From: Nocardioides dokdonensis FR1436
GTDB taxonomy: Bacteria; Actinomycetota; Actinomycetes; Propionibacteriales; Nocardioidaceae
DNA length: 64,000 nucleotides
NCBI RefSeq assembly: GCF_001653335.1
Contig: NZ_CP015079.1
Span: 2,790,001 to 2,854,000, forward strand
Reading direction: 5' to 3'
Part shown: in pieces, positions 1 through 8,339 of the stretch
Position numbering within the stretch: position 1 is the first letter of the stretch
Layout of the letters: every line of letters begins with the position of its first letter
The notes under the pieces: model-generated
Database searches by the model: none
What the model saw: the letters and a program-made list of their open reading frames with translations, nothing else
What the model was told of the DNA's origin: nothing
Made by a program: the position numbers and the translations under genes

Positions 1-796
1 GGAGGTCGGCCAGCAGGTTCTTGATGTCGGAGCTGTGCCCCAGGCGGGTGCGCTTCTTGACCGCACCGATCTGGATGATCCGGGCGAAGACGTGGGCCAG
101 CGGCAGGAACAGCAGCGTGGCGGCGCCCTCGGTGTCGAAGAGGGCGTCGAGCTCGTCGGTGGCCACGCCGAGCTCGAACATGAAGTTGCCGTGCGTCAGC
201 ATGCAGCCCTTGGGCCGCCCGGTGGTGCCCGAGGTGTAGATCAGGGTGGCCAGGTCCAGCGGCGTCGTCGCCGTACGCCGCGCCTCCAGCTGCGCGTCGT
301 CGACGTCCGCACCCAGGCGCGTGAGCACGTCGACCGCGTTGTCGGCGAAGGACCACAGGTGGTGGAGGTCGTCCAGCCCGCCGCGCACCGCCGCCACCCG
401 CGCGACGTGCTCGTCGCTCTCGGCGACGACCGCGCAGGCCCCGGAGTCGCGCAGGATCCAGGCGACCTGCTCCTCCGACGAGGTCTCGTAGACCGGCACG
501 GTGACCGCGCCGGCGAACCAGATCGCGTAGTCGAGCAGGGTCCACTCGTAGCGGGTCTTGGAGATCAGTGCGACCCGGTCGCCGGCCTCGACGCCGGCCG
601 CGACGAGTCCCTTCGCGACCCCGGTGACGTCCTCGAGGAACTGCGCCGCCGTGACGTCCTGCCACCCTGACCCGTCCGCCGCCGGGCGGCTGAACACGAC
701 CGCGTCCGGCGCCTGGGCGGCGTTCGTGACGATGTCGTCGGTGAGGTTCCCGGTCGCGGGGACCTCGATCGTCAGGGGCGTGGAGAACTCACGCAC
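1..796 (-). CDS. Long-chain acyl-CoA synthetase (FadD15-like), N-terminal part, cut by left edge
   Basis: AMP-forming ligase that activates fatty acids to acyl-CoA through an acyl-adenylate. About 265 codons are visible. The nucleotide-binding motif YTSGTTGRPKG lies near residues 186-196, followed by LTHGNF and FLPLAHVFAR, all typical of the long-chain FadD/FadD15 group; the C-terminal domain lies outside the window. I chose GTG at 796 (VREFSTPLT) because AAGGAG sits 6 bases upstream (802-807); ATG at 811 is the alternative but would place that ribosome site inside the gene. It diverges from the SRPBCC gene, an arrangement I recall from other actinobacteria. The family is secure, the substrate chain length is not. 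Confidence 0.88.
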   Translation of the reverse strand, partial: MREFSTPLTIEVPATGNLTDDIVTNAAQAPDAVVFSRPAADGSGWQDVTAAQFLEDVTGVAKGLVAAGVEAGDRVALISKTRYEWTLLDYAIWFAGAVTVPVYETSSEEQVAWILRDSGACAVVAESDEHVARVAAVRGGLDDLHHLWSFADNAVDVLTRLGADVDDAQLEARRTATTPLDLATLIYTSGTTGRPKGCMLTHGNFMFELGVATDELDALFDTEGAATLLFLPLAHVFARIIQIGAVKKRTRLGHSSDIKNLLADL

Positions 797-969
797 GTCT
801 GTCTCCTTCATGCTCACTTCTCAGGCCACGGTCTCGCCCGCTGCTGGTCGTGGCGGGACATCGTGCGGCACGTTACCGCCGCAAACGCGGGACGGCCCAT
901 CCGGTACAGTCGCCGCGCACTCGGGCGAGAGACCCGGGTCACCACCGGCAGGGACAGGGGGTCAGTGAA

Positions 970-1419
970 GTGGCCGAGCAGACCACGTCGTCGATCGTGA
1001 TCGACGCGACACCCGCGGAGGTCATGGCAGTGATCGCCGACTTCGCGGAGTACCCCACCTGGGCCAAGGGCGTGAAGGTCGCCGACGTGCGCTCCACGAT
1101 CGACGCGGGACCCGACGCCGGCCGCGCCCGGGAGGTCTTCTTCTCCCTCGACGTCTCGCCGATCAAGGACGAGTACACGCTGGCCTACGAGTGGGACGGC
1201 GACCGACAGGTCACCTGGACCCTCGTCGAGGGCAAGATGCTGCGTGCGCTCGACGGCGCCTACGTGCTGGCCGACCGGGGCGGCTCGACCGAGGTGACCT
1301 ACCGGCTCGCCCTCGACGTCTCCATCCCGCTGATCGGCATGCTCAAGCGCAAGGGCGAGAAGATCCTCATCGACACGGCGCTGAAGGGCTTGAAGAAGCG
1401 CGTCGAGTCGATCGGCTGA
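970..1419 (+). CDS. SRPBCC family (polyketide cyclase/START-like) protein
   Basis: A 149-residue helix-grip protein, expected to bind a lipid-like ligand in a hydrophobic cavity. The N-terminus (TTSSIVIDATPAEVMAVIADF, then YPTWAKGVKVADV) and the C-terminal helix (ILIDTALKGLKKRVESIG) match the SRPBCC proteins encoded next to fadD15-type genes in actinobacteria. GTG at 970 follows an AGGGGG site about 9 bases upstream. Longer in-frame starts upstream would run into the divergent promoter region. It is followed after 13 bases by the ArsA-like ATPase, so the two are probably co-transcribed. A TACAGT hexamer at 905-910 is a possible -10 box. The ligand is unknown. Confidence 0.8.
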   Translation: MAEQTTSSIVIDATPAEVMAVIADFAEYPTWAKGVKVADVRSTIDAGPDAGRAREVFFSLDVSPIKDEYTLAYEWDGDRQVTWTLVEGKMLRALDGAYVLADRGGSTEVTYRLALDVSIPLIGMLKRKGEKILIDTALKGLKKRVESIG

Positions 1420-1432
1420 CCGGGGCGGCTGC

Positions 1433-2641
1433 GTGCGCATCCTGCTGTTCACCGGCAAGGGCGGGGTAGGCAAGTCCACCGTCGCGGCCGGCACCGCGGC
1501 CCTGGCGGCCGCTGCCGGGCACCGCACCCTGGTGCTGTCCACCGACGCCGCGCACTCGCTGGCCGATGCCTTCGCCGTGGGTGCGGGCCCCGAGCCCACC
1601 GAGGTCGCCCCGCGGCTCTTCGTGCAGCAGGTCGACGCGCAGCTGCGCTTCCAGCAGTCGTGGGCCGAGGTGCAGCACTACCTCCTCTCCGTCCTCGACG
1701 TCGTCGGGGTCGACCCGGTGGCCGCCGAGGAGCTCACGGTCCTGCCCGGCGCCGAGGAGGTCCTGGCGCTGCTCGAGCTGCGCCACCAGGCCCTGTCGGG
1801 TGCCTGGGACGTCGTCGTCGTCGACTGCGCGCCGACCGCCGAGACGCTGCGGCTGCTGGCCCTGCCGGAGGCGCTGGGCTGGTACATGCAGCGCGTCTTC
1901 CCGGCCGAGCGACGCATCATCAAGGTGCTCAAGCCGGTGCTGACCCGCAGTGTGGGGGTGCCGATGCCCGGCGACCAGGTCTTCGACGCCGTCGAGCGGC
2001 TGCACGCCGAGCTCGACGAGGTGCGCGCGCTGCTGTCCGGCCCCGAGGCGAGCGTGCGGGTCGTGCTGACCCCGGAGAGCGTCGTGCTCGCCGAGGCGCG
2101 GCGCAGCTGGACCAACCTCTCGCTCTTCGGCTACCGCGTCGACGGGGTCGTGGCCAACCGGATCTTCCCCGAGGGCGCCGGCGACGAGTGGCGGGCCGGC
2201 TGGGTCGCCTCCCAGGCGGCCGTCCTCGAGCAGGTGGACCAGTCCTTCGCGGGCCTCCCGGTCTGGCGCTCGGAGTACCGCGGTGAGGAGCCCGTCGGCG
2301 TCGACGCGCTGCGGCGCCTCGCCGAGGAGGTGTACGCCGGCACCGACCCGCTGGCCGTGCCCGCCGGCGACGGCCCGTTCAGCGTGACCCGCACCGACAC
2401 CGGCGCCGTGCTGCGCCTGGCCCTGCCCTTCACCACCCGCGCCGAGGTCGACCTGGCTCGCAACGGCGACGAGCTGGTGCTCACCGTCGGCTCCTACCGA
2501 CGCCTGCTCACCCTGCCCGCCGGGCTCGCCCGGCTGCGGGTCGCCGGGGCCCGCGTGGAGTCGGGGAGCCTGCAGGTCCGCTTCGTCGAGGCCGAGCAGC
2601 GCCCGGCCGCCGGCGGCGTACGACGAGAGGCAGCGCGATGA
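1433..2641 (+). CDS. ArsA/GET3-family ATPase
   Basis: A 402-residue ATPase of the ArsA/TRC40 branch of deviant-Walker P-loop proteins. The signature GKGGVGKST is at residues 8-16, with the switch-like STDAAHSLADAF at about 36-47 and VVVDCAPTAETLRLL further on. The last ~80 residues (PFTTRAEVDLARNGDELVL onward) look like the C-terminal beta-sandwich domain often attached to actinobacterial ArsA-like ATPases. No arsB or arsenite-binding Cys cluster is nearby, so arsenic export is unlikely; a chaperone or partner-protein role is more plausible. The stop overlaps the next start (ATGA, 2638-2641), which suggests translational coupling. Confidence 0.85.
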   Translation: MRILLFTGKGGVGKSTVAAGTAALAAAAGHRTLVLSTDAAHSLADAFAVGAGPEPTEVAPRLFVQQVDAQLRFQQSWAEVQHYLLSVLDVVGVDPVAAEELTVLPGAEEVLALLELRHQALSGAWDVVVVDCAPTAETLRLLALPEALGWYMQRVFPAERRIIKVLKPVLTRSVGVPMPGDQVFDAVERLHAELDEVRALLSGPEASVRVVLTPESVVLAEARRSWTNLSLFGYRVDGVVANRIFPEGAGDEWRAGWVASQAAVLEQVDQSFAGLPVWRSEYRGEEPVGVDALRRLAEEVYAGTDPLAVPAGDGPFSVTRTDTGAVLRLALPFTTRAEVDLARNGDELVLTVGSYRRLLTLPAGLARLRVAGARVESGSLQVRFVEAEQRPAAGGVRREAAR

Positions 2642-3105
2642 ACGAGGACCACCGCCCCGGCGAGGGCGACGGAGCCGGTCAGGGGGGCCCGGGGGACGTC
2701 GGCTCGCTCGCCGAGGAGGCCGCGAAGCTCTTCGGCGCGCTCTCCGGCTGGGCGCAGGACCAGGCCCCCGACCTCGGCGCTGACGGCGACCTCGGCGACC
2801 TCGGCTCCCACCTGGCCGGGCTGGCCGCGCACGCCGTCGACGCGGCGACGCAGGTGCAGGCCCACCTGTCCGAGGCGCTGGAGGACAACCTCGCCACCGA
2901 CGACCCGGAGTGCCGGTGGTGCCCGGTGTGCCGCACCGTGCACGCGGCCCGGCTGCTCAGCCCGGAGGTCAAGGCGCACCTCGGCTCGGCGGCGTCCTCG
3001 CTCGTGCAGGCCGCTGCCTCCCTGATGGCGACCCCGCCGCCCTCCGGACGACGACGCGACGTCGAGACGATCGACCTGGACGACGACCCCGAGGACACCC
3101 CATGA
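2638..3105 (+). CDS. Conserved hypothetical protein with C-terminal Cys motif (DUF5304-like)
   Basis: A 155-residue soluble protein with an acidic, Gly-rich N-terminus, a helical middle (SLAEEAAKLFGALSGWAQDQ) and a short Cys-rich segment CRWCPVCRTVHAAR near residues 97-110, which could bind a metal. The C-terminal helix is followed by a basic-then-acidic tail. It resembles the small protein coded just before the ROK glucokinase in Streptomyces (DUF5304). That family name is from memory of synteny and motif layout, not a search. It overlaps the ArsA gene upstream and the ROK kinase downstream by 4 bases each, so it sits inside a tightly coupled operon. Function unknown. Confidence 0.7.
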   Translation: MNEDHRPGEGDGAGQGGPGDVGSLAEEAAKLFGALSGWAQDQAPDLGADGDLGDLGSHLAGLAAHAVDAATQVQAHLSEALEDNLATDDPECRWCPVCRTVHAARLLSPEVKAHLGSAASSLVQAAASLMATPPPSGRRRDVETIDLDDDPEDTP

Positions 3106-4043
3106 GCCTGACCTGCGGCATCGACATCGGCGGCACGAAGATCGCCGGCGGCGTCGTCGACGAGCAGGGCACGATCCTCGAAGAGCTGCGCGTGGAGTCC
3201 CCGGCCAGCTCCGAGGAGGCCATCGAGACCGCCGTCGCGGGACTGGTCCAGGAGCTGCGCACCCGTCACGAGGTCACCGCGGTCGGCGTCGGCGCTGCGG
3301 GCTACGTCGACCGGTCGCGCTCGGTGGTGATGTTCGCACCCAACATCGCCTGGCGCGACGTGGCGATGCGCGCCGACCTCGAGCAGCGCGTCGACCTGCC
3401 GGTGGTGATCGAGAACGACGCCAACGCCGCCGCCTGGGGCGAGTTCCGCTTCGGTGCCGGCCACGACGTCGACGACCTGCTGCTGGTCACCGTCGGCACC
3501 GGCGTGGGCGGGGGCCTCGTGCTCGGTGGTCGGCTGTACCGCGGGGCCTTCGGGGTGGGCGCCGAGATCGGCCACATGCGCGTCGTGCCGCACGGCATCC
3601 TGTGCGGCTGCGGCAACCGCGGCTGCTTCGAGCAGTACGGCTCCGGGACGGCGCTCGTCCGCGACGCCCGGGCCGCCGCGTCCGGCGGCTCGCTGCTGGC
3701 CCGCGGGGTCCTGGACCGCGCCGGCGGCGACCCCGAAGCCATCACCGGCCCGCTCATCACCGAGGCCGCCCGCGCCGGCGACCCCTTCGCCGTCGAGCAG
3801 CTCGCCGAGATCGGCCGCTGGCTCGGTGAGGGCATCGCGTCCCTGACCGCCGTGCTCGACCCGGCCGTCGTCGTCGTCGGCGGTGGCGTGAGCGAGGCCG
3901 GCGACCTGCTGCTCAACCCGGTCCGCGCCGCCTTCGCCGCGCAGCTGACCGGTCGCGGGCACCGGCCCAGCCTCGAGATCCGCAAGGCCCGCCTGGGCAA
4001 CCGCGCCGGCCTCATCGGCGCCGCCGACCTGGCCCGGATCTGA
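3102..4043 (+). CDS. ROK family glucokinase
   Basis: A 313-residue ROK kinase, predicted to phosphorylate glucose at O6. The N-terminal phosphate-binding loop is CGIDIGGTKIAGGVVDE; ENDANAAAWGE carries the ROK catalytic Asp; the zinc-binding ROK signature is present as HMRVVPHGILCGCGNRGCFEQYGSG (a His and three Cys). VVVVGGGVSEAGDLLL near the C-terminus is the adenosine-site motif. Position after the DUF5304-like gene matches glkA of Streptomyces, the enzyme linked to carbon repression there. ATG at 3102 overlaps the preceding stop (ATGA). A second ROK gene follows after 7 bases, so which of the two is the main glucokinase cannot be read from sequence. Confidence 0.88.
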   Translation: MSLTCGIDIGGTKIAGGVVDEQGTILEELRVESPASSEEAIETAVAGLVQELRTRHEVTAVGVGAAGYVDRSRSVVMFAPNIAWRDVAMRADLEQRVDLPVVIENDANAAAWGEFRFGAGHDVDDLLLVTVGTGVGGGLVLGGRLYRGAFGVGAEIGHMRVVPHGILCGCGNRGCFEQYGSGTALVRDARAAASGGSLLARGVLDRAGGDPEAITGPLITEAARAGDPFAVEQLAEIGRWLGEGIASLTAVLDPAVVVVGGGVSEAGDLLLNPVRAAFAAQLTGRGHRPSLEIRKARLGNRAGLIGAADLARI

Positions 4044-4050
4044 GCCGGCC

Positions 4051-5016
4051 GTGATCGACCCGGTCGTGATCGGCGTCGACGTGGGCGGCACCAAGGTGGT
4101 GGCCGCCGAGGTCGGTGTCGACGGCACCCTGGCCAGGGTCGCGCGGCGGCCGACCCCGGGCCGCCGGGTGGCGGTGGCCCTCCTCGAGGACGCCCTCACC
4201 GAGGCCGTCGAGGAGGTCGCGGCCGGTCGCCCGGTCGCGGGCGTGGGGCTGGCGGCGGCCGGGTTCGTCGACGCAGCGGGGGAGCGGGTCGCCTTCGCGC
4301 CGCACCTGCCGTGGCGGGGGGACCGGGTGCGGGCGAGGCTCACCCAGCGCTGGGGCGTGCCGGTCGCGCTCGACAACGACGCCAACTGCACGGCCCGCGC
4401 CGAGTCCGCGCACGGGATGGCCCAGGGGGTCGACGACGCGCTGGTCCTCACCGTCGGCACCGGGATCGGGGGCGCGATCGTGGTCGGCGGGCTGCTGCGC
4501 CGCGGACGCAACGGGATGGCCGGGGAGTTCGGGCACGCCCGCGTCGTGCCCGACGGACGCGGCTGCGAGTGCGGCGGCCGGGGCTGCTGGGAGCAGTACT
4601 GCAGCGGCAACGCGCTCGTGCGCACGGCCCGCGCCGGTCTGGAGGCGGCCGGTCAGGGCAGCGACGGCGCGCTGGCCCGGGCCTGTGGCGGCGACCCGGC
4701 CACGCTCACCGGACCGATGGTCACCCAGGGTGCCGCCGCGGGTGACCCCGTGGCGCTCGCGGCCTTCGCCGAGGTGGGCAGCTGGCTCGGGGTCGGCGTG
4801 GCCAACCTGGTCGCCGGCCTGGACCCCGCCGTGGTGGTCGTCGGCGGCGGCGTCTCGGCCGCGGGCGACCTGCTCCTCGAGCCCGCGCGCGCCGCGCTGA
4901 CAGGCTCGCTCGTCGGCGCCGAGCACCGCGTCGTACCCCCGCTGCTGCGCGCGCGCTTCGGGCCCGAGGCCGGCGTCGTCGGCGCGGCCGACCTCGTGCG
5001 CCGCCACCTGGCCTGA
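4051..5016 (+). CDS. ROK family sugar kinase, second paralogue
   Basis: A 321-residue ROK kinase starting at GTG 4051. It has the same landmarks as its upstream neighbour: GVDVGGTKVVAAEVG, DNDANCTARAE with the catalytic Asp, GTGIGGAIVVGG, the zinc motif CECGGRGCWEQYCSGNAL and VVVVGGGVSAAGDLLL. The two genes look like a tandem duplication that has diverged; the N-terminal substrate half differs most, so sugar preference may differ. It is the last gene of the run starting at 970 and is followed at once by a strong stem-loop (5017-5062). Confidence 0.86.
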   Translation: MIDPVVIGVDVGGTKVVAAEVGVDGTLARVARRPTPGRRVAVALLEDALTEAVEEVAAGRPVAGVGLAAAGFVDAAGERVAFAPHLPWRGDRVRARLTQRWGVPVALDNDANCTARAESAHGMAQGVDDALVLTVGTGIGGAIVVGGLLRRGRNGMAGEFGHARVVPDGRGCECGGRGCWEQYCSGNALVRTARAGLEAAGQGSDGALARACGGDPATLTGPMVTQGAAAGDPVALAAFAEVGSWLGVGVANLVAGLDPAVVVVGGGVSAAGDLLLEPARAALTGSLVGAEHRVVPPLLRARFGPEAGVVGAADLVRRHLA

Positions 5017-5062
5017 GTCGTGCGGGTCAGCGTGCGGCCGGAGTCACGCTGAGGGGCACGAC
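5017..5062. terminator. Bidirectional stem-loop between convergent genes
   Basis: A two-step perfect hairpin: GTCGTGC (5017-5023) pairs with GCACGAC (5056-5062), an internal GGG/GGG bulge follows, then TCAGCGTG (5027-5034) pairs with CACGCTGA (5045-5052) around a 10-base loop. It fills the whole gap between two convergent genes. It has no T-tract on either strand, as is common for high-GC actinobacterial terminators. A terminator role is inferred. Confidence 0.7.
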
Positions 5063-5063
5063 C

Positions 5064-5489
5064 TCAGATCCGGGAGCCGTCGTCCCACGGTGAGCGGGGC
5101 TCGCGCGGCATCTGGTGGACCAGGTAGACGAAGCCACCCACGAACCAGACCACCAGCAGCCAGCCGACCCAGGTCGGCAGGTCGATGCCGACCAGCAGCG
5201 AGACCAGCAGCACCACCGGAGCACCGAAGACACCGAGCCAGGCGATGCCGCGGTCGGGCGTCGGGATGGGCAGCGGGGCGGGGTCCGGCGGCACGAACCG
5301 GTCCTCGTCGTCCGGCACGGGCGCCGGGGGATCGACGTACGGCTCGGGGTCGGCCGGGCGGATCCGGTCCTCCTCGGGCACCGCGGGCGGCGGCGCGACC
5401 TCGGCGGCGCCGGCGTCGTCGAGATCGGCACGATCGCCGAAGTTCTCGACGATCGCGCGCCAGGCGTCGTCGTCGTTCTCGCGGGGCAC
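5064..5489 (-). CDS. Small membrane protein with acidic Pro-rich N-terminus
   Basis: A 141-residue protein from GTG 5489 (VPRENDDDAWRAIVENFGD). The first ~85 residues are acidic and proline-rich (PEEDRIRPADPEPYVDPP), then two membrane segments follow: GVFGAPVVLLVSLLVGIDL and WVGWLLVVWFVGGFVYLV. The C-terminus is short and charged. The layout (long acidic cytoplasmic part, two-helix hairpin at the end) is common in conserved actinobacterial proteins of unknown role. It lies downstream of the esterase on the same strand with a 23-base gap and may share its transcript. I do not recognise a named family. Confidence 0.65.
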   Translation of the reverse strand: MPRENDDDAWRAIVENFGDRADLDDAGAAEVAPPPAVPEEDRIRPADPEPYVDPPAPVPDDEDRFVPPDPAPLPIPTPDRGIAWLGVFGAPVVLLVSLLVGIDLPTWVGWLLVVWFVGGFVYLVHQMPREPRSPWDDGSRI

Positions 5490-5512
5490 CCTTCGAGCGT
5501 AGGCGGTGGTCC

Positions 5513-6319
5513 TCAGTCGGAGGTCACCCGGGCGATGAAGGCCGCCGACTCCTCGATGAGCAGCGGCAGGTCGTGGTCGAGCGTCGCCACGTGGTAGCTC
5601 TCGGGCAGGCGCAGCACGGTGACGTCGCGCGAGGAGACCTTCGAGGTGATCAACGGCTCCGACGACTCGTCGACCACGTGGTCCACGCTCGAGCGCGCGT
5701 AGAGCAGCGGCGCGGTGACCTGCGGCAGGTCGCGGACCAGGCCGGGCCAGGCCTGCATCATCGAGTGCACCGCCTTGAGCGGGGTGCGGGTGTAGCCGTG
5801 CTCGGAGACGCCGGGCTTCTTGATGTCGTCGGCGATGCCGGGGAACGAGGGCACCACGTGCTTGAGCACCGGCAGCAGCTTGACGTCGAGACGCTTGCTG
5901 GCCACGGCCGGGTTGACCACGACCACCCCCGCCACCTCGGTGGCCGAGGGCTTGTCGGCGGCCAGGCGCAGCACCAGCGCGCCGCCCATGGACAGCCCGG
6001 CGAGCACCACCACGTCGCACCGGTCGACGAGGCGACGGTGCGCGGCGCGCAGCTCGGCGTACCAGTCGTCCCAGCGGTAGGTGTTGAGGTCCTGCCAGGT
6101 GGTGCCGTGCCCGGGCAGGCGGGGTACCTCGACGGCGTAGCCCATCGCTGCGAGCGCCTCGGCCCACGGCCGCATCGAGGCGGGCTGGCCGGTGAAACCG
6201 TGGCTGAGCAGCACCCCGACCCGGCGCCCACCGGTCGAGGCGGGCTGCGCCTCGGTGGTGAACGGGGAGGCGAGCGGGTGCACCGGCGGCGCGGACTGAG
6301 GGGTCATGGCCGAGATCAT
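5513..6319 (-). CDS. Alpha/beta hydrolase, carboxylesterase/monoacylglycerol-lipase type
   Basis: A 268-residue serine hydrolase. The oxyanion HGFTG is at 40-44, the nucleophile motif GLSMGG places Ser at about 110, an acid is likely in SSVDHVVDE and the catalytic His in ESYHVATLDHD, close to the Est30-like carboxylesterases. It has no signal peptide, so it is cytoplasmic. Substrates are probably short or medium acyl esters. The start is uncertain: ATG 6319 (MISAMT) or ATG 6307 (MTPQSA); neither has a clear ribosome site. It diverges from the acyltransferase gene, and the two share an overlapping -10 region around CCTAGG (6320-6329). Confidence 0.85.
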   Translation of the reverse strand: MISAMTPQSAPPVHPLASPFTTEAQPASTGGRRVGVLLSHGFTGQPASMRPWAEALAAMGYAVEVPRLPGHGTTWQDLNTYRWDDWYAELRAAHRRLVDRCDVVVLAGLSMGGALVLRLAADKPSATEVAGVVVVNPAVASKRLDVKLLPVLKHVVPSFPGIADDIKKPGVSEHGYTRTPLKAVHSMMQAWPGLVRDLPQVTAPLLYARSSVDHVVDESSEPLITSKVSSRDVTVLRLPESYHVATLDHDLPLLIEESAAFIARVTSD

Positions 6320-6323
6320 GCCC

Positions 6324-6329
6324 TAGGCT
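6324..6329 (+). promoter_or_regulatory. -10 box TAGGCT for the acyltransferase transcript, overlapping a reverse-strand -10
   Basis: TAGGCT on the + strand shares its CTAG core with TAGGGC on the reverse strand (6325-6320), upstream of the divergent esterase. The + transcript would have a leader of roughly 90 bases before GTG 6427. Sequence match only. Confidence 0.4.
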
Positions 6330-6426
6330 GCCCCTCGGGTGGACCGACCGACACGTCGTGTCCGCGGCGGGCGCCCCAGGCGGCTCCCGTGGATGCTGTC
6401 GCACGTGGTCGGGGAGGGTTGTCTCG

Positions 6427-7155
6427 GTGTTCTACTGGTTCCTCAAGTGGGTGGCCATCGGTCCGTTGCTGCGGATCGTCTTCCGGCCCCAGGTCGAGGG
6501 CGGCGACCACGTGCCCGACGAGGGGCCGGCGATCCTGGCCAGCAACCACCTCTCGTACGCCGACTGGCTGTTCATGCCGCTCACGCTCTCGCGCCGGGTC
6601 ACCTTCGTGGCCAAGGCGGAGTACTTCACCGGCACCGGGGTCAAGGGCTGGCTGCAGAAGACCTTCTTCTCCGGCTCCGGCCAGGTGCCGATCGACCGCA
6701 CCGGCGCGGACGCTGCCGCCGGGGCCCTGCTGTCGGCCAAGCGCGTCCTCGGCGAGGGCGGCCTCTTCGGCATCTACCCCGAGGGCACCCGCTCGCACGA
6801 CGGGCGGCTCTACCGCGGCAAGACCGGCGTCGCACGCCTGGCCCTCGAGACCGGTGTGCCGGTGATCCCGGTCGCGGTGGTGGGCACCGACGTGGTCGCC
6901 CCGCCGGGCAAGAAGTTCGGCTCCTTCACGCGCCCGGTGGTGCGCTTCGGGCGCCCCCTGGACTTCTCCCGCTACGAGGGTCTCGAGAACGATCGCTACA
7001 TCCTGCGCTCGATCACCGACGAGATCATGTACGAGATCATGCGGCTCTCCGAGCAGGAGTACGTCGACATGTACGCCACCCGCGCCAAGGAGGAGTCCAA
7101 GCGGGCCGACGCCGCGGCCGCCGAGGCCGCTGCCGAGCAGAAGAAGGCGTCCTGA
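6427..7155 (+). CDS. 1-acylglycerol-3-phosphate acyltransferase family (PlsC-like)
   Basis: A 242-residue membrane-associated acyltransferase for phospholipid synthesis. NHLSYADWLF supplies the catalytic HX4D motif (about residues 39-44) and FGIYPEGTRSHDG the glycerol-phosphate-binding EGTR motif; PVIPVAVVG is the usual third block. A hydrophobic N-terminal segment (FYWFLKWVAIGPLLRIVF) may anchor it. I chose GTG 6427 because GGGAGGG lies 8 bases upstream; an upstream ATG at 6358 has no such site. The C-terminus is a charged Ala/Glu/Lys helix. The next gene (macS-like) starts within or just after its end, as in the syntenic Streptomyces region. Confidence 0.87.
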   Translation: MFYWFLKWVAIGPLLRIVFRPQVEGGDHVPDEGPAILASNHLSYADWLFMPLTLSRRVTFVAKAEYFTGTGVKGWLQKTFFSGSGQVPIDRTGADAAAGALLSAKRVLGEGGLFGIYPEGTRSHDGRLYRGKTGVARLALETGVPVIPVAVVGTDVVAPPGKKFGSFTRPVVRFGRPLDFSRYEGLENDRYILRSITDEIMYEIMRLSEQEYVDMYATRAKEESKRADAAAAEAAAEQKKAS

Positions 7156-7199
7156 CCCGCTTCGCGCTCTTCTTCCGCGGGGCCACCGACCCCGCGGCG

Positions 7200-8339
7200 G
7201 TGGCGGTCGAGGACCGGCTCTTCCAGGCCCTGGCCTGGCTGCGCTGGGTGGTGCTGGCCAACATGGTCGTCCTCAACGTCTACCGCTACGACAACTTCCA
7301 GCGCCCGATGCTCGGGATGGGGCTCGTCGGCCTGCTCGTGGTCTGGACCGTCCTGGCCGGCCACTGGTACGCCGCCCCCGCCCGACGCCGGTGGCCGCTG
7401 CTGAGCGCCGACCTCGCGCTGGCCGTCGTGGCGCTGCTGGCCAGCCCGCTGGTCAAGGGCACCGGCTTCAACGCCTCGGTCCCGGGCTTCTGGGTGATGG
7501 CCGCCCTCCTCGCCTGGGCCGTGCACCTGCGCTGGCAGGGCGGGCTGGTCGCGGCCGTCGTGCTGGCCGGCACCGACCTCGCAGTGCGCCAGGACGTCAG
7601 CCAGTCGGTCTACGGCAACGTCTTCCTGCTCCTCATCGGTGGCCCGATCGTCGGCTTCATGGCCGCCTCGCTGCAGCAGATGGCGACCGAGCGGGACCGG
7701 GCCGAGCGGGCCGCGGCGGTCGCGGCCGAACGCACCCGGCTGGCCCGGGCCGTGCACGACGGGGTGCTCCAGGTCCTCGCGCTGGTCCAGCGCCGAGGCC
7801 GGGAGCTGGGCGGGGACGGCGCCGAGCTGAGCCGCCTGGCCGGAGAGCAGGAGGTCGTGCTGCGCGGCCTGATCCGCACCCAGGACGCCGTCGACGGGAG
7901 CCCCTCCGGTGTCTCGGGCGACTCCGGCACGGCCGAGCGCACCGCCGACCTGGCGGCCGAGCTGGTCCGGCTCGACGCGCGCCCCGGGGTCGAGGTGGCG
8001 GTGCCGGCGGCGTCGGTGCGCCTGCCCGAGCACGTGGTGAGCGAGCTGGTCGCCGCGGTCGGGGCCTGCCTCGACAACGTGCAGCGCCACGTCCCGGCCC
8101 CGGCCGAGGGCGGGCCCGCACGGGCCTGGGTGCTGCTCGAGGCGCTGGCCGACCGGGTCGAGGTGTCGGTGCGCGACGAGGGCCCGGGCATCCCTGAGGG
8201 ACGTCTCGACGAGGCCGTGGGCGAGGGGCGGCTCGGGGTGAGCGGCTCGATCCGCGGGCGCCTCGAGGACCTCGGCGGCAGCGCCGGCCTGAGCACCGGC
8301 TCGTTCGGCACCGAGTGGGAGCTGGTGCTGCCGCGATGA
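7200..8339 (+). CDS. MacS-family sensor histidine kinase
   Basis: Membrane histidine kinase of the NarL/DesK-like class (HisKA_3). The N-terminal ~140 residues hold several membrane spans (VVLANMVVLNVY, GLVGLLVVWTVLAG, ADLALAVVALLASPLV, VFLLLIGGPIVGFMA). The phospho-acceptor box is RTRLARAVHDGVLQVLALV, and the ATP-lid region DEGPGIPEGR comes near the end. Start is uncertain: GTG 7200 is the first accepted start codon, but third-position GC bias and a CTG at 7152 overlapping the previous stop suggest the real protein may begin there. Its partner is the LuxR-type regulator at 8868. In Streptomyces the homologous MacRS pair affects morphogenesis and antibiotic output. Confidence 0.82.
   Translation: MAVEDRLFQALAWLRWVVLANMVVLNVYRYDNFQRPMLGMGLVGLLVVWTVLAGHWYAAPARRRWPLLSADLALAVVALLASPLVKGTGFNASVPGFWVMAALLAWAVHLRWQGGLVAAVVLAGTDLAVRQDVSQSVYGNVFLLLIGGPIVGFMAASLQQMATERDRAERAAAVAAERTRLARAVHDGVLQVLALVQRRGRELGGDGAELSRLAGEQEVVLRGLIRTQDAVDGSPSGVSGDSGTAERTADLAAELVRLDARPGVEVAVPAASVRLPEHVVSELVAAVGACLDNVQRHVPAPAEGGPARAWVLLEALADRVEVSVRDEGPGIPEGRLDEAVGEGRLGVSGSIRGRLEDLGGSAGLSTGSFGTEWELVLPR

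Noticed and set aside
1433-2641. Arsenic resistance locus
   Set aside because: The ATPase is ArsA-like, but there is no arsB, arsR or arsC and no arsenite Cys triad; the gene belongs to a conserved housekeeping cluster.
2679-4625. A 648-codon reverse frame over the ROK kinases
   Set aside because: The protein is Ser/Thr/Arg/Pro-rich without motifs, while both ROK genes on the + strand are complete.
5090-6865. A 591-codon + frame across the small membrane protein, esterase and acyltransferase
   Set aside because: Arg/Gly-rich shadow of three real genes; the esterase triad and acyltransferase motifs are in other frames.
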